Positions 44,855 through 53,547 of a stretch of 64,000 nucleotides of DNA are shown piece by piece; position 1 is the stretch's first letter, and each line of letters opens with the position of its first letter. Location: NCBI GenBank assembly GCA_017857595.1, contig JAFMCU010000007.1, positions 1-64,000 on the forward strand, in the 5' to 3' direction. A program made the translations under genes and the position numbers. The notes below the pieces were generated by a model. That model saw only the letters and a list, made by a program, of their open reading frames with translations. It was not told the origin of the DNA and made no database searches. The stretch is from Thermoprotei archaeon (GTDB taxonomy: Archaea; Thermoproteota; Thermoprotei; Gearchaeales; Gearchaeaceae).

Positions 44855-45676
44855 TTATAAATAAATTATTTCCCTTTTAAATTCGGATCTATTTATTGCG
44901 TTTATGTTCTCTATTATGATTTCATTGAATAGATATTGTTTTTCAACCATAACTGCATGACCAGCATCTCCAATATGTATTAATTTAGAATTTCGGATTT
45001 TTTCGAAAAATGTTTTTGCGTCTTCATAATTAACGATTTTATCTTTGTTACCATAGATTATGATCGTGGGTACATGTATAGTATCTAATTCTTTTAGAAT
45101 ATCAAAATTTTTTAACTCGTTGATCATTTCTTTGAATACAAAAATTGGAATTTTATTTTTAAATATAATTTTTGAAAAATTTTCAAAAGTATCTAAATTT
45201 CTTTTTACCCATTCTTTGCTAAACGATTGGGATATGATAAACTTATGAATATTAAAATCTTCATAGTTTGCAATTACTCCATCAAGAAACTTATCGATGT
45301 TTTCATCTCTTATTCTTGGTTGTGAGGAAACAATAAATAATGATTTTATCTTATTTTGATATTCGCTAGCCAATTTTAATGCAATAATTCCTCCCATAGA
45401 AAATCCAATTACGTTTATCTTATCAACTTTCAATTCATCTAAAATAGAGATTACATCATCTTTCATTTTCTCTAATGAATAACCATGAGTAGGCTTATCA
45501 GATAAGCCTGTACCTCGATTATCTATAAGAATTAACCTAAAATTATTCGTTAGTGGTATTTGAAAATGCCAAGCTGTTAGATCCCAGCCAAATCCTTGTA
45601 ATAGTAGTAATGTTTCACCTTGACCTATCACTTCATAATGTATTTTAATTTTATCATTGGATAAAACGAAGGGCAT
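44855..45676 (-). CDS. Alpha/beta hydrolase
   Basis: A 273-residue alpha/beta-hydrolase. The nucleophile elbow is GFSMGG (VIGFSMGGIIALKLASEY), the oxyanion region is LLLLQGFGWDLTAWHFQIP, and the acid and histidine are at IIYGNKDKIVNYED and GDAGHAVMVEK. It is esterase, lactonase or C-C hydrolase-like; the substrate is not known. A 27-residue longer version would overlap the DUF1028 gene on the opposite strand, so MPFVLSND at 45676 is preferred. It shares a 38-base divergent gap with the DUF1028 gene. Confidence 0.85.
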   Translation of the reverse strand: MPFVLSNDKIKIHYEVIGQGETLLLLQGFGWDLTAWHFQIPLTNNFRLILIDNRGTGLSDKPTHGYSLEKMKDDVISILDELKVDKINVIGFSMGGIIALKLASEYQNKIKSLFIVSSQPRIRDENIDKFLDGVIANYEDFNIHKFIISQSFSKEWVKRNLDTFENFSKIIFKNKIPIFVFKEMINELKNFDILKELDTIHVPTIIIYGNKDKIVNYEDAKTFFEKIRNSKLIHIGDAGHAVMVEKQYLFNEIIIENINAINRSEFKREIIYL

Positions 45677-45714
45677 ATCAAAACAATATAAGAAAAAATC
45701 TACAAATATAGTTA

Positions 45715-46533
45715 ATGACCTTTTCAATAGTTCTATACGATGCAAATGATGAAGCATGGGGGGTTGGTGTAGCTAGTAAGTTTTTAGCAGTAGGAGCATT
45801 TGTCCCTTGGCTTGAACCAAATGTAGGTGCCATAGCTACACAAGCTTTAGCTAATTTAGAATATGGTCCTAAAGGACTTAAGCTTCTTAAAAAACGTTCT
45901 GCACAAGAAGTATTGACAATATTAACTTCAAAAGACCCATTACGTGATCATAGGCAAATTGGCATTGTAGATTCAAAGGGTAATGCTGCAGCATACACGG
46001 GTAAAAATTGTTATCCGTATGCTTCTCATATTGTTGGAAATAATTTTTCTGTTCAAGGAAATATATTAGCAGGTTACGAAGTGCTTGAATCAATGGCAAA
46101 AGAAGCTGAAGGTAGAGGGCGTATTTATGAAAAAATTTTAAATTCATTAAAAGCTGGCGAATTGAAAGGAGGTGATAAAAGAGGTAAGCAAAGTGCAGCA
46201 ATGATCATTGTTAAAAAAGCTAGTAAAACTGAAAAAGAATTTGACCCAACAGTAGTAGGTAAATACATTGATATTAGAATTGATGATAATATTGAGCCAT
46301 TAAAAGAAATGGAGAGAATTTTAGAATTATGGTCAGCAACATTCATTGAAGAAGAAATGATTGATGTAAGCATTTATGAAAAGGAAATAAAGGAAGCTCT
46401 TAAAAGAATGGGTTATTCTGACCTTAAAACATGGGTTGAAATAAACAATTTTGAAGGTAAATATACTGGAAGTAAAATAGGTAAAACAGTTTTAAAAATA
46501 TTGTTAAAGCAAATAGATTTCGAAATTAAATAA
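45715..46533 (+). CDS. DUF1028 family predicted Ntn hydrolase
   Basis: A 272-residue protein starting MTFSIV, so Thr2 is the predicted N-terminal nucleophile after methionine removal. GVGVASKFLAVGAFVPW, GAIATQALANLEYGPKGL, RQIGIVDSKGNAAAYTG and the SVQGNILAG motif define DUF1028. The 70 or so C-terminal residues are an extra helical tail (IYEKEIKEALKRMGYSDLKTWVE) that may bind peptidoglycan-like or other substrates in bacteria; in archaea its role is unknown. It is divergent from the alpha/beta hydrolase. Confidence 0.85.
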   Translation: MTFSIVLYDANDEAWGVGVASKFLAVGAFVPWLEPNVGAIATQALANLEYGPKGLKLLKKRSAQEVLTILTSKDPLRDHRQIGIVDSKGNAAAYTGKNCYPYASHIVGNNFSVQGNILAGYEVLESMAKEAEGRGRIYEKILNSLKAGELKGGDKRGKQSAAMIIVKKASKTEKEFDPTVVGKYIDIRIDDNIEPLKEMERILELWSATFIEEEMIDVSIYEKEIKEALKRMGYSDLKTWVEINNFEGKYTGSKIGKTVLKILLKQIDFEIK

Positions 46534-46571
46534 ATTTAGATAATAAATGAAATATGCTAAATTAAGTTTTT

Positions 46572-46580
46572 TATTTATAC
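46572..46580 (+). promoter_or_regulatory. TATA box of marC-like gene
   Basis: TTTATACTA lies about 26 bases before the MarC ATG, consistent with a leaderless start and supporting ATG at 46602 over an out-of-frame ATG four bases earlier. Confidence 0.4.
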
Positions 46581-46601
46581 TAAAAGCATATAACATAATG
46601 T

Positions 46602-47171
46602 ATGGCTTTTCTTGATACAACTATTCAAATATTTTTCTTATTGAATCCATTGGCATCTATGCCAATATTATTTTTAGCATATCAAAAGGGTTACAATGTT
46701 AGGTCTATTGCTATAAGAGCAACAATTCTAGCTTTTTTAGTTGCATTCTCTTTTATTTTTATTGGTCAAATATTATTTAGCGTCTTTGGTATTTCAATAA
46801 GTTCATTTAGGGTTGCAGGTGGAATAGTGATAATTATTTTAGGATTAGATATGGTGATGATGCGAGGTGAGAATGTAAAAGGGGCTACTGAAGCTAAAGC
46901 TTTAATTTCTGTTCTAGCAACTCCTTTACTTACAGGTCCTGCGACATTATCTTATTTAACAGTAAAAGTATTTGAAATTGGAATTCTACAAACTATACTA
47001 GCTTTAATATTAGCTTTCATCGCTGTAGCTATTGTCTTCATTGTACTTGTCTGGTTAATACCAAAAATAAAACTTGAATATATTGAATTCGTTAGCAGAA
47101 TATTCGGTTTATTTATAATTGCATTCGGTGTTGAAATGTTCGTTGAAGGGGCAAGGGCTTTAATTGTATAA
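46602..47171 (+). CDS. MarC family membrane protein
   Basis: A 189-residue six-helix membrane protein. FFLLNPLASMPILFLAYQKG is the MarC family motif in the first helix, RVAGGIVIIILGLDMVMM follows, and LATPLLTGPATLSYLTVKV is the second conserved block. The family lacks a settled function and is no longer considered a multidrug exporter. It starts a plus-strand group of membrane proteins that runs to 48269. Confidence 0.85.
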   Translation: MAFLDTTIQIFFLLNPLASMPILFLAYQKGYNVRSIAIRATILAFLVAFSFIFIGQILFSVFGISISSFRVAGGIVIIILGLDMVMMRGENVKGATEAKALISVLATPLLTGPATLSYLTVKVFEIGILQTILALILAFIAVAIVFIVLVWLIPKIKLEYIEFVSRIFGLFIIAFGVEMFVEGARALIV

Positions 47172-47207
47172 TTTTATGAGGCAGAATTTTAAAATATTAG
47201 AATATTA

Positions 47208-47564
47208 ATGATTATGCTAAAATTAATACTGCGAATATTATTAGCTATTGCAGTAATAAGTTATTTTGGTGTTGATATATTTTTTGTAGCTACAAACTTT
47301 ATACCTTCTTTAGTTATTCTTCTAGAAAACATTATATATGGTATTTCTTATTTAGCGCTATTATTATTAATGTTTGTTTTCAAAAATAATAAAATATTAT
47401 ACTCAGCAATAATCTTTATTGCTGCATTTAATGCTGGAAGAGTATCTGAAGTAATTATTAATTCAACAGGTGTTGTTGATCCTTTAGCTTATTCTCATTT
47501 GCCTCTCTTCATAGGAGTCATTTTAATTGTTATAATTTCCTTTTTACTGTTAAAAGAAACTTAA
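47208..47564 (+). CDS. Four-helix membrane protein, unknown
   Basis: A 118-residue, strongly hydrophobic protein with four helices (LRILLAIAVISYFGVDIFF; LVILLENIIYGISYLALLLL; ILYSAIIFIAAFNAGRVSE; LPLFIGVILIVIISFLLL). There is no recognised family and there are very few charges between helices. It sits between the MarC and VTT-like genes, 36 and 51 bases away, so it is probably in their transcript. Function cannot be inferred. Confidence 0.5.
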   Translation: MIMLKLILRILLAIAVISYFGVDIFFVATNFIPSLVILLENIIYGISYLALLLLMFVFKNNKILYSAIIFIAAFNAGRVSEVIINSTGVVDPLAYSHLPLFIGVILIVIISFLLLKET

Positions 47565-47615
47565 TATGTTGATAGTTTATAAAAAGAAGAAAATAATAGC
47601 AAAAATTTATGAAAT

Positions 47616-48269
47616 ATGGCTATAACCTTAAGAGAAATAATAATTTTATTTTTAATTAGTTTCATTTCAAATGCGACGCCATTTTTTGGAACACCTTATA
47701 CTATAATAGCTGTAACTATTCTAATTAGAATAGGTGTAGATTTATACTCATTCATAATTGGAGTTGTAGTAACAGGCTTGGGCGCTTCTCTCTCAAAAAC
47801 TGTTATGTATGCAATTGGATTAATACTAAGAAGACCTTTGAAGCAAAATAAAAATATGGCTTTTTTAGCTAAATTTGTTCAATTTAAATCTTTCTACGTA
47901 ACCCTATTCACTTTAGCATTAATACCTTTTTTCCCTTTCGACGATTATCTATTTTTAGGAGCAGGCGTTGTAAAGTCATCGCTCACAAAATTGCTTTATA
48001 TAACCACTCTTGCAAAAATATTAAAAAGTGCTATAGAAATGACTTTAGAACTAACAGGTATTATAGCTATTACTAGAATAACAAGGTCCTTTGGTATAAC
48101 TGAACTAGAAATCGGAATTATATCTACTGTTATATTCGTTATATTAGGTTATGTTTTGTTTAAAATAGATTTAGAAAAGTATTATAATAAAATAAAAACA
48201 TTCTTTGAAAATTTAAGCAATACTTTAAGGTCAAAAATAAATTTTAATAGAGTAAGTTTTACAATTTGA
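47616..48269 (+). CDS. VTT/DedA-like membrane protein
   Basis: A 217-residue protein with about five helices. FISNATPFFGTPYTIIAVTIL resembles the first conserved segment of SNARE-associated/DedA (VTT) proteins, and FYVTLFTLALIPFFPFDDYLFLGAGVVK is the second re-entrant motif. VTT proteins act as lipid scramblases or undecaprenyl-phosphate translocases in bacteria, and possibly on dolichyl lipids in archaea. The basic C-terminus (YYNKIKTFFENLS) is cytoplasmic. The assignment is by pattern. Confidence 0.55.
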   Translation: MAITLREIIILFLISFISNATPFFGTPYTIIAVTILIRIGVDLYSFIIGVVVTGLGASLSKTVMYAIGLILRRPLKQNKNMAFLAKFVQFKSFYVTLFTLALIPFFPFDDYLFLGAGVVKSSLTKLLYITTLAKILKSAIEMTLELTGIIAITRITRSFGITELEIGIISTVIFVILGYVLFKIDLEKYYNKIKTFFENLSNTLRSKINFNRVSFTI

Positions 48270-48299
48270 TGAATTAATTGATTTCTTATTGATAGGCAA

Positions 48300-48908
48300 T
48301 TATTTTTCTTTGGTTATTATATTGTTTAAAATCATATTATTTGGTATTAATATAAATGATGAGTCTGTCTCCAATATCGTATAAAATGTAGTTATATCAT
48401 ATACTATTCCCTTTTGACCTGAAATTGATATTTTGTCATGAACTTTAAAAGGTCTAGAAAGAGCTATAAATATACCTGAAACAGCCTGTGACAAGGTTTG
48501 TTGTGTAGCAAATCCAGCAACAATACCTGCAAAACCACCTAGTGCTGCTGCAGCTGTTGCTGAAATATTTGAACCTACAACTGTTACAACAACTGCAACA
48601 ATGCCCAATATCTTAAATGCACTCCGAACACTAGCTGCTTCAGAATGTGGAAGCTTTAACCTTAAATTCCAATAAATAAGATCAGAAAACTTTAAAGCAA
48701 TCAATATACCTAAAAAAAGTGACGCAACTGTATTCGCATATACTATATAGCTGATTATAGCGGGAAATATGATTGTTAAATAATCGAATACAAGCTTTAT
48801 TATAGCAAGCAGAACAGTTAAAATTACGATGTAAGAAATCAACGTGATTAAAGTGTATCTTATTCTTTTCGAAACATCTCTTGTCTCTAATTTTTCAGTG
48901 GAACTCAT
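48300..48908 (-). CDS. Small-conductance mechanosensitive channel (MscS-like, short)
   Basis: A 202-residue MscS-family protein. It has an acidic basic-flanked N-terminus, three membrane helices, a pore helix GSNISATAAAALGGFAGIVAGFATQQT rich in glycine and alanine, and a short beta domain (DKISISGQKGIVYDITTFYT). It ends after the beta barrel, so the usual C-terminal alpha/beta cap is missing, as in several archaeal channels. It opens under membrane tension to protect against osmotic downshock. It converges with the VTT-like gene, 30 bases apart. Confidence 0.8.
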   Translation of the reverse strand: MSSTEKLETRDVSKRIRYTLITLISYIVILTVLLAIIKLVFDYLTIIFPAIISYIVYANTVASLFLGILIALKFSDLIYWNLRLKLPHSEAASVRSAFKILGIVAVVVTVVGSNISATAAAALGGFAGIVAGFATQQTLSQAVSGIFIALSRPFKVHDKISISGQKGIVYDITTFYTILETDSSFILIPNNMILNNIITKEK

Positions 48909-49162
48909 ATTTTAGATTGCCCTTATTTTAATTTATTTTTTATGAGTTATTATTTCCACCTATTCCTCTAGCTCTAATTTGAATTGTAGATTTTATTATT
49001 GTCTAATAAATCAATTGAATTGAAATATGGAGAATTATGCTTAACTAGAAAACAATTGTTGAATTTATTATTTTTAATTATAAGATTAACCAATTTTATC
49101 TATATTTTTTGATAAATCATTATGATAGAAATAATAGTTTATTGTCACTTTTAGAATATATA

Positions 49163-49873
49163 ATGTGTACATCTTTTGCTTATATAAATGAAGATTCGGA
49201 ACCAAAAGTGATGTTTTTACATAATAGAGATCTTCCTAAAGAGGGTTTTAAAGGTCATGAAATTAAGGTATTCTATAATAAACAAAATAATAACAAAGTT
49301 ATTGGAATTTATGATTATAGGTCTGGGGGAATTCCGTGCGGTTTTGAAGTAAAAAATAAAATATATGGTGGTGTGGCAAATGTCAGTAACTATGTGGGTA
49401 AGAAATCCCGTGGTATATTGCTTTTAAATATTCTTATGAAATGCAATTCATTGGATGATGCTATATCAAATTTTGAAAACGAGTTAATTAATGGTGAATA
49501 CAGTTCAGCTAGCTATATAATAGGCAATCAAGATAAAGTTTACATTGTAGAAAATAGGGCGTCTGAAGTTAAAATCCAAGATAAAAAGAAGTTTGCTGTT
49601 CTTACCAATCAGTTTGAGTTTATAAAAAACGAATATGTAAATATTGAATCTGTTAATAGAAAAATTTTTGTGATTGAATATTTGAAAAGTAAAAATAAAG
49701 TAATTTTGCAAGACGCTTTTAAAATTGCTTCAACTCATGAACCCGTTGAAATCTGTAGGCATGGTGTTACATTAAGCAGCATGATTGTTCAAATTTCAAG
49801 CAATTTAGATATTTTTTATACTTTGAATTATCCCCATTTAGGTTTCAATAGACTTAACATTGAAAGTATTTAA
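49163..49873 (+). CDS. NRDE/AAT-like Ntn hydrolase family protein
   Basis: A 236-residue protein beginning MCTSFAYI, with Cys2 as the predicted N-terminal nucleophile. VMFLHNRDLPKE contains the NRD motif, YRSGGIPCGFEVKNKIYGGVANVSNY follows, and the end has FYTLNYPHLGFNR. This is the pattern of NRDE and acyltransferase/penicillin-acylase-like Ntn hydrolases. An upstream in-frame start at 49109 would add 18 residues and put the Cys internally, so it is rejected. The substrate is unknown. It is followed by the CoA-binding protein 21 bases later. Confidence 0.75.
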   Translation: MCTSFAYINEDSEPKVMFLHNRDLPKEGFKGHEIKVFYNKQNNNKVIGIYDYRSGGIPCGFEVKNKIYGGVANVSNYVGKKSRGILLLNILMKCNSLDDAISNFENELINGEYSSASYIIGNQDKVYIVENRASEVKIQDKKKFAVLTNQFEFIKNEYVNIESVNRKIFVIEYLKSKNKVILQDAFKIASTHEPVEICRHGVTLSSMIVQISSNLDIFYTLNYPHLGFNRLNIESI

Positions 49874-49894
49874 TTTATCTAAAACATAAGTTAA

Positions 49895-50335
49895 ATGATG
49901 TCTGTAAATAATATACCCAATGATGGCGTTTCTCCTGAAAGAATTAAAGAAATCTTGCTAAATTCTAAGATAATTGCTGTTGTTGGCGCTTCTCGAAATC
50001 CTGTTAAAGCTGCATATGAAGTACCAGCGTTTTTACAGTCTAAAGGTTATAAAATAATTCCAATTAATCCTATTGCAGATTATATATTTGGTGAGAAAGC
50101 TTATAAATCGTTATTGGAAATACCTAATGATATCAAAGTCGATATAGTTGATGTATTTAGACCTTCAAATGAAGTATTAAACGTTGTAAAAGAAACTATA
50201 GCTAAGGGATACAAGATTATTTGGTTGCAAGAAGGAATATACAATAAAGAAGCCGTTGAATTGGCAAAGGCGCACAACATAGAAATATTATGGAACAGGT
50301 GCATGATGAAATCGTATAAAAGTTTATTGGATTAA
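49895..50335 (+). CDS. CoA-binding protein (YccU-like)
   Basis: A 146-residue Rossmann-fold protein of the CoA-binding group. IIAVVGASRNPVKAAYEVPAFLQSKGYKIIPINP is the dinucleotide/CoA loop, and DIVDVFRPSNEVLNV and WLQEGIYNKEA are conserved. Function: binds CoA or acyl-CoA, sometimes in succinyl-CoA ligase-type assemblies. It stands six bases before the next dehydrogenase, so one operon is likely. Confidence 0.85.
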   Translation: MMSVNNIPNDGVSPERIKEILLNSKIIAVVGASRNPVKAAYEVPAFLQSKGYKIIPINPIADYIFGEKAYKSLLEIPNDIKVDIVDVFRPSNEVLNVVKETIAKGYKIIWLQEGIYNKEAVELAKAHNIEILWNRCMMKSYKSLLD

Positions 50336-50341
50336 TAATAA

Positions 50342-51340
50342 GTGAAGGCTTTAGCATTGTTAAAAAATGCAAAAATTGAATACAATCCATTCAAAATTTT
50401 GGATGTTAATCTACCTGATTTAAATTCAAATGAAATTCTTGTAAGAGTTACAGAGGTTGGACTTTGTAAATTAGATATTGATCTTATAGAGGGAAACTTC
50501 CTATCTTTTGGATTTCCTTCAAAATTTCCTTTAATTATCGGTCATGAAATTATAGGCAAAGTTGAAGATATTGGCGAAAATGTAAATTTCTTTAAAAAAT
50601 ATGAATCTGTTGCTATAGGATTGATTTATAGTTCATGCTTAAGATGTAAAAATTGTTTGAATGGAAAAGAAAATTTTTGTGATAAACTACAAATTACAGG
50701 TTTTTCTTCTGATGGAGGATTATCTCAATATTTCAAGATTAACGAATCTTTTGCTTTCAATATTCCAAATGAAATAAATATTGATGCTCCTTCACTTATT
50801 TGTAATGGTAGCTTCGCATATAAATGTGCTAAAATTATTAATCGTTATAATGTTGAAAAAGTAGGTATATTTGGCAGTGATTTAACTGCTCAAATTTTAT
50901 CACAAATTTTAAAATATTATGGCATTGAAGTACACTTGGTTATAAGCAAAAGTGAACCTATTCCAGAGTATAAATTTTACGATAGCTTAGAATATGCCAA
51001 TAATTTAAAGCAAAACTACTTTGATGCTGCAGTAGTATTGTCTAATAATTTTGAATTTATGGATAAAGCCGTTTTAGCAGTGAAACGAGGTTCAAATGTT
51101 ATATTAGCTGCTTTGGGAATAGTAAAAGTTCCTGCATTTTTAGAAGGTAAAAGTTTTATTTTGCCAGGTTTACCTACTAGAAGCGATATTATAGAATTGA
51201 TGAATTTTTGCAAATCAAGAAAGTTTCAAGTGGATAAAGAGGAAATTAACTTTTCTAATATAACTGATGGCCTTAAAGCTATAAAATATAAAAGAACAAA
51301 TAAAAAGATCTATATTAATTTGCAAAAATCTTTTTTATAA
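50342..51340 (+). CDS. Zinc-dependent alcohol dehydrogenase family protein
   Basis: A 332-residue MDR dehydrogenase. Catalytic zinc ligands Cys42 (VGLCKLD), His68 and Glu69 are present, and structural zinc cysteines at 99, 102, 105 and 113. The NAD-binding glycine motif is less usual: VGIFGSDLTAQIL, where the standard GxGxxG is weakened. A short stretch around YEVHLVIS lacks the usual acidic residue, so cofactor preference is unclear. GTG start, six bases after the CoA-binding gene. It is more divergent than the ADH at 23.7 kb; the substrate is unknown. Confidence 0.8.
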   Translation: MKALALLKNAKIEYNPFKILDVNLPDLNSNEILVRVTEVGLCKLDIDLIEGNFLSFGFPSKFPLIIGHEIIGKVEDIGENVNFFKKYESVAIGLIYSSCLRCKNCLNGKENFCDKLQITGFSSDGGLSQYFKINESFAFNIPNEINIDAPSLICNGSFAYKCAKIINRYNVEKVGIFGSDLTAQILSQILKYYGIEVHLVISKSEPIPEYKFYDSLEYANNLKQNYFDAAVVLSNNFEFMDKAVLAVKRGSNVILAALGIVKVPAFLEGKSFILPGLPTRSDIIELMNFCKSRKFQVDKEEINFSNITDGLKAIKYKRTNKKIYINLQKSFL

Positions 51341-51359
51341 ATTAATTTTATAATAATCT

Positions 51360-51788
51360 ATGAATTTTAAAAGAATATTAGTAGCTTTTGATGGATCGGA
51401 ACAATCTAAAAAAGCTTTAGAAGTAGCTCTAGATTTATCCAAAAAATACGATGCAGAATTAAGTATTGTAGAAGTTATTCCTACTGAGTTGTTAGCTGGT
51501 ATGGGTTTTACTCCAATACCTGATTCAGTAATTAATCAAATATTTGAGAAAGCAAGAAAGGATATGGATTATGTTAAAAACTTGCTTAGTAAAGAAGGAA
51601 TAAAATTTAGAACAGATATTTTGCAAGGCGATCCAGGCACAGAAATTGTTAATTATTCAAATAAAAATAACATAGACTTAATAGTTACAGGTAGTCGAGG
51701 ATTATCCGGTGTCAAAAAGTTATTTTTAGGTAGCGTTTCATCTAAAATAGTTAGTGAAGCTAAAGTTGCAGTTTTAGTAGTCAAATAA
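51360..51788 (+). CDS. Universal stress protein (UspA)
   Basis: A 142-residue Usp-domain protein. ILVAFDGSEQSKKALEVALDL is the first strand and dimer face, GDPGTEIVNYS precedes the nucleotide site, and TGSRGLSGVKKLFLGSVSSKIV is the ATP-binding GxxGx9GS motif, apparently intact. It is likely a homodimeric nucleotide-binding stress factor. It is 20 bases after the dehydrogenase and three from the convergent QueE gene. Confidence 0.92.
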   Translation: MNFKRILVAFDGSEQSKKALEVALDLSKKYDAELSIVEVIPTELLAGMGFTPIPDSVINQIFEKARKDMDYVKNLLSKEGIKFRTDILQGDPGTEIVNYSNKNNIDLIVTGSRGLSGVKKLFLGSVSSKIVSEAKVAVLVVK

Positions 51789-51790
51789 TA

Positions 51791-52492
51791 TCAAAATCCT
51801 CTTTTATTTCCATACAGCCAAATGTGTATTCTTGGAGAATATCTATAGGATCTTTCTTTACAATATTCAATTAACCAACAACTCCTTTTTTTGATTGTTT
51901 CTTCATCAGTGCCTTCAGGCATAATTATAACCTTTCTCTTTTCAATCTGTATTTTATTTATAATATCTTCCATTTCTTTTAAATCTTCTTTATCACAAAT
52001 TACGAATTTAAATGTTACATTTTCTAATTGAGAAAAATATTTAAGTATATCATATCTTATCCTAAGTTTATAATCTACTTTTGAATTACTTAATTTGGGA
52101 GAAACAGAAAAATTATCTACGTATTTTATTAAATCTATATTTGGCTTAATAGTACCATTAGTTTCTATTTCAATGTAATAACTCATTTCTTTTAACATTC
52201 TTATCAAATTAATTAATTTTGATTGGCTTAGTAAAGGTTCTCCTCCTGTTATTACAACATGTTGAGCAGGATACTTGCCTATTTTTTCTATTATTTCATC
52301 TTCATTCATATTAACATAATCAATACCTTCCTTTGCATATTCTTGATTTAACCAAGTATATTTGGTATCGCACCATTCACAATAAAGGTTACAAAAATAA
52401 ACTCTTATAAAAACAGCTGGTTTACCTAAATTAATACCTTCACCCTGTATTGAATAAAATATCTCAGAGATAGGAATGTAATTTTTATGCAT
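51791..52492 (-). CDS. queE: 7-carboxy-7-deazaguanine synthase (QueE)
   Basis: A 233-residue radical SAM enzyme that converts 6-carboxy-tetrahydropterin to 7-carboxy-7-deazaguanine, a precursor of archaeosine. EIFYSIQGEGINLGKPAVFIR is the QueE signature, FCNLYCEWCDTKY holds the iron-sulfur cysteines 34, 38 and 41, and GGEPLLSQ and LSNSKVDYK follow. The short C-terminus matches archaeal QueE. The other archaeosine genes are not in the window. It is convergent with uspA. Confidence 0.93.
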   Translation of the reverse strand: MHKNYIPISEIFYSIQGEGINLGKPAVFIRVYFCNLYCEWCDTKYTWLNQEYAKEGIDYVNMNEDEIIEKIGKYPAQHVVITGGEPLLSQSKLINLIRMLKEMSYYIEIETNGTIKPNIDLIKYVDNFSVSPKLSNSKVDYKLRIRYDILKYFSQLENVTFKFVICDKEDLKEMEDIINKIQIEKRKVIIMPEGTDEETIKKRSCWLIEYCKERSYRYSPRIHIWLYGNKRGF

Positions 52493-52526
52493 TAAAAAGA
52501 CAATAGAAAAAAAATATTATTAAAGT

Positions 52527-52844
52527 TTATTGTGCTTTTAAACTTTCTTCGTATCCTTTTTGGGTTAAACCGATTAAAGGATTCCTCTTACCTATTCTAA
52601 CAACTAATCCTTTTGATTCTAGTTTTCTTAAAGTATAATATGCTGTTATTTTGTTCAAATTTAATTCTTTTACAAAATCTAAAAAGTAAACAGGTTCCCC
52701 TTTTTCTCTAATCCATTTTAATACTTCAACTGCTGTTGCTGTTAGAGGTTTACCATATTTTGTAGCTACTTCCTTTACACTCAGAAATTTTCCTTTAACA
52801 TATATTTTTACTTCCTCTTTTTCTTGTTTAGTTTCTTGTGACAT
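52527..52844 (-). CDS. Winged-helix DNA-binding regulator
   Basis: A 105-residue protein with a charged N-terminus and a winged helix: LTATAVEVLKWIREKGEPVYF, VKELNLNKITAYYTLRKLESKG (recognition helix) and VVRIGKRNPLIGLTQKGYEE (wing). It is of the MarR/ArsR-like size class but has no metal-binding motif. It lies 34 bases upstream of queE on the same strand, so both may be transcribed together. Its target is not known. Confidence 0.75.
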   Translation of the reverse strand: MSQETKQEKEEVKIYVKGKFLSVKEVATKYGKPLTATAVEVLKWIREKGEPVYFLDFVKELNLNKITAYYTLRKLESKGLVVRIGKRNPLIGLTQKGYEESLKAQ

Positions 52845-53071
52845 ACTTTTATAATAGGTTATAAATAATATAAATTTTCTATTTTTTAACGTTTAATAAA
52901 ACTATAATCTGGCTGATTATTTCGCAGTTTTCCCTTAATTATTAATATTATAAGATGAAATCAATAGAGATTTGAGAGCTTATTTGATTTTTTTCTCGAA
53001 TAATTTATTTTAATATTTTAACATATATTTTTATATTTAAGAATTCATTGTTGAAGGAATTTTAAAATATT

Positions 53072-53482
53072 CTATTCTCTTATGTATCTTTTTATTAAAT
53101 TTTCAAAATCTCTTTTTGGTCTTGCACCAACTAATATTTCCTGCGGTTTACCGTTTTTAAATAATATAAAGGTAGGTATAGACATTATACCAAAAGATTG
53201 TGCAATTGCAGGTTCTTCATCAACATTAACTTTTCCAAAAACAACATTATTAAATTCTTTTGATAACTCATTTATTATAGGTTCCATAATTTTACAAGGT
53301 TGACACCAATCTGCCCAAAAATCTATAAGAACTAAATTATTTGATGATATAATATCTTTAAAGTTCTCAATTGTTATTTTTATAGGTTTATTAATTTCTT
53401 TCGTTTTAGGTTTTTGCAAATTTTTCATAAGCTCTTGAAGCATTTTTTCCTTAAGTAATTTCAATTCTTCATCCTCTTCCAT
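53072..53482 (-). CDS. Thioredoxin
   Basis: A 136-residue thioredoxin. The active site is WCQPC (FWADWCQPCKIMEPI, Cys60 and Cys63), IPTFILFKNG is the cis-proline loop, and the C-terminal KRDFENLIKRY completes the fold. A 45-residue charged extension precedes the domain, longer than E. coli TrxA. It may reduce the peroxiredoxin and MsrA seen elsewhere in the window. It is divergent from the methyltransferase of the information cluster. Confidence 0.93.
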   Translation of the reverse strand: MEEDEELKLLKEKMLQELMKNLQKPKTKEINKPIKITIENFKDIISSNNLVLIDFWADWCQPCKIMEPIINELSKEFNNVVFGKVNVDEEPAIAQSFGIMSIPTFILFKNGKPQEILVGARPKRDFENLIKRYIRE

Positions 53483-53547
53483 AGCTAAATAATTGTAAAG
53501 TAAAAAATAAAAGTTTAATATGTTATGTTATAGCAATAACTTGATTT

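Noticed and set aside
45887-46201. A 104-codon open frame on the minus strand
   Set aside because: It lies inside the DUF1028 gene, has no family pattern and is a chance frame opposite a well-conserved protein.
49109-49162. Longer start for the NRDE-like hydrolase
   Set aside because: It would put the nucleophile cysteine 20 residues inside, whereas the family needs it right after the initiator methionine.
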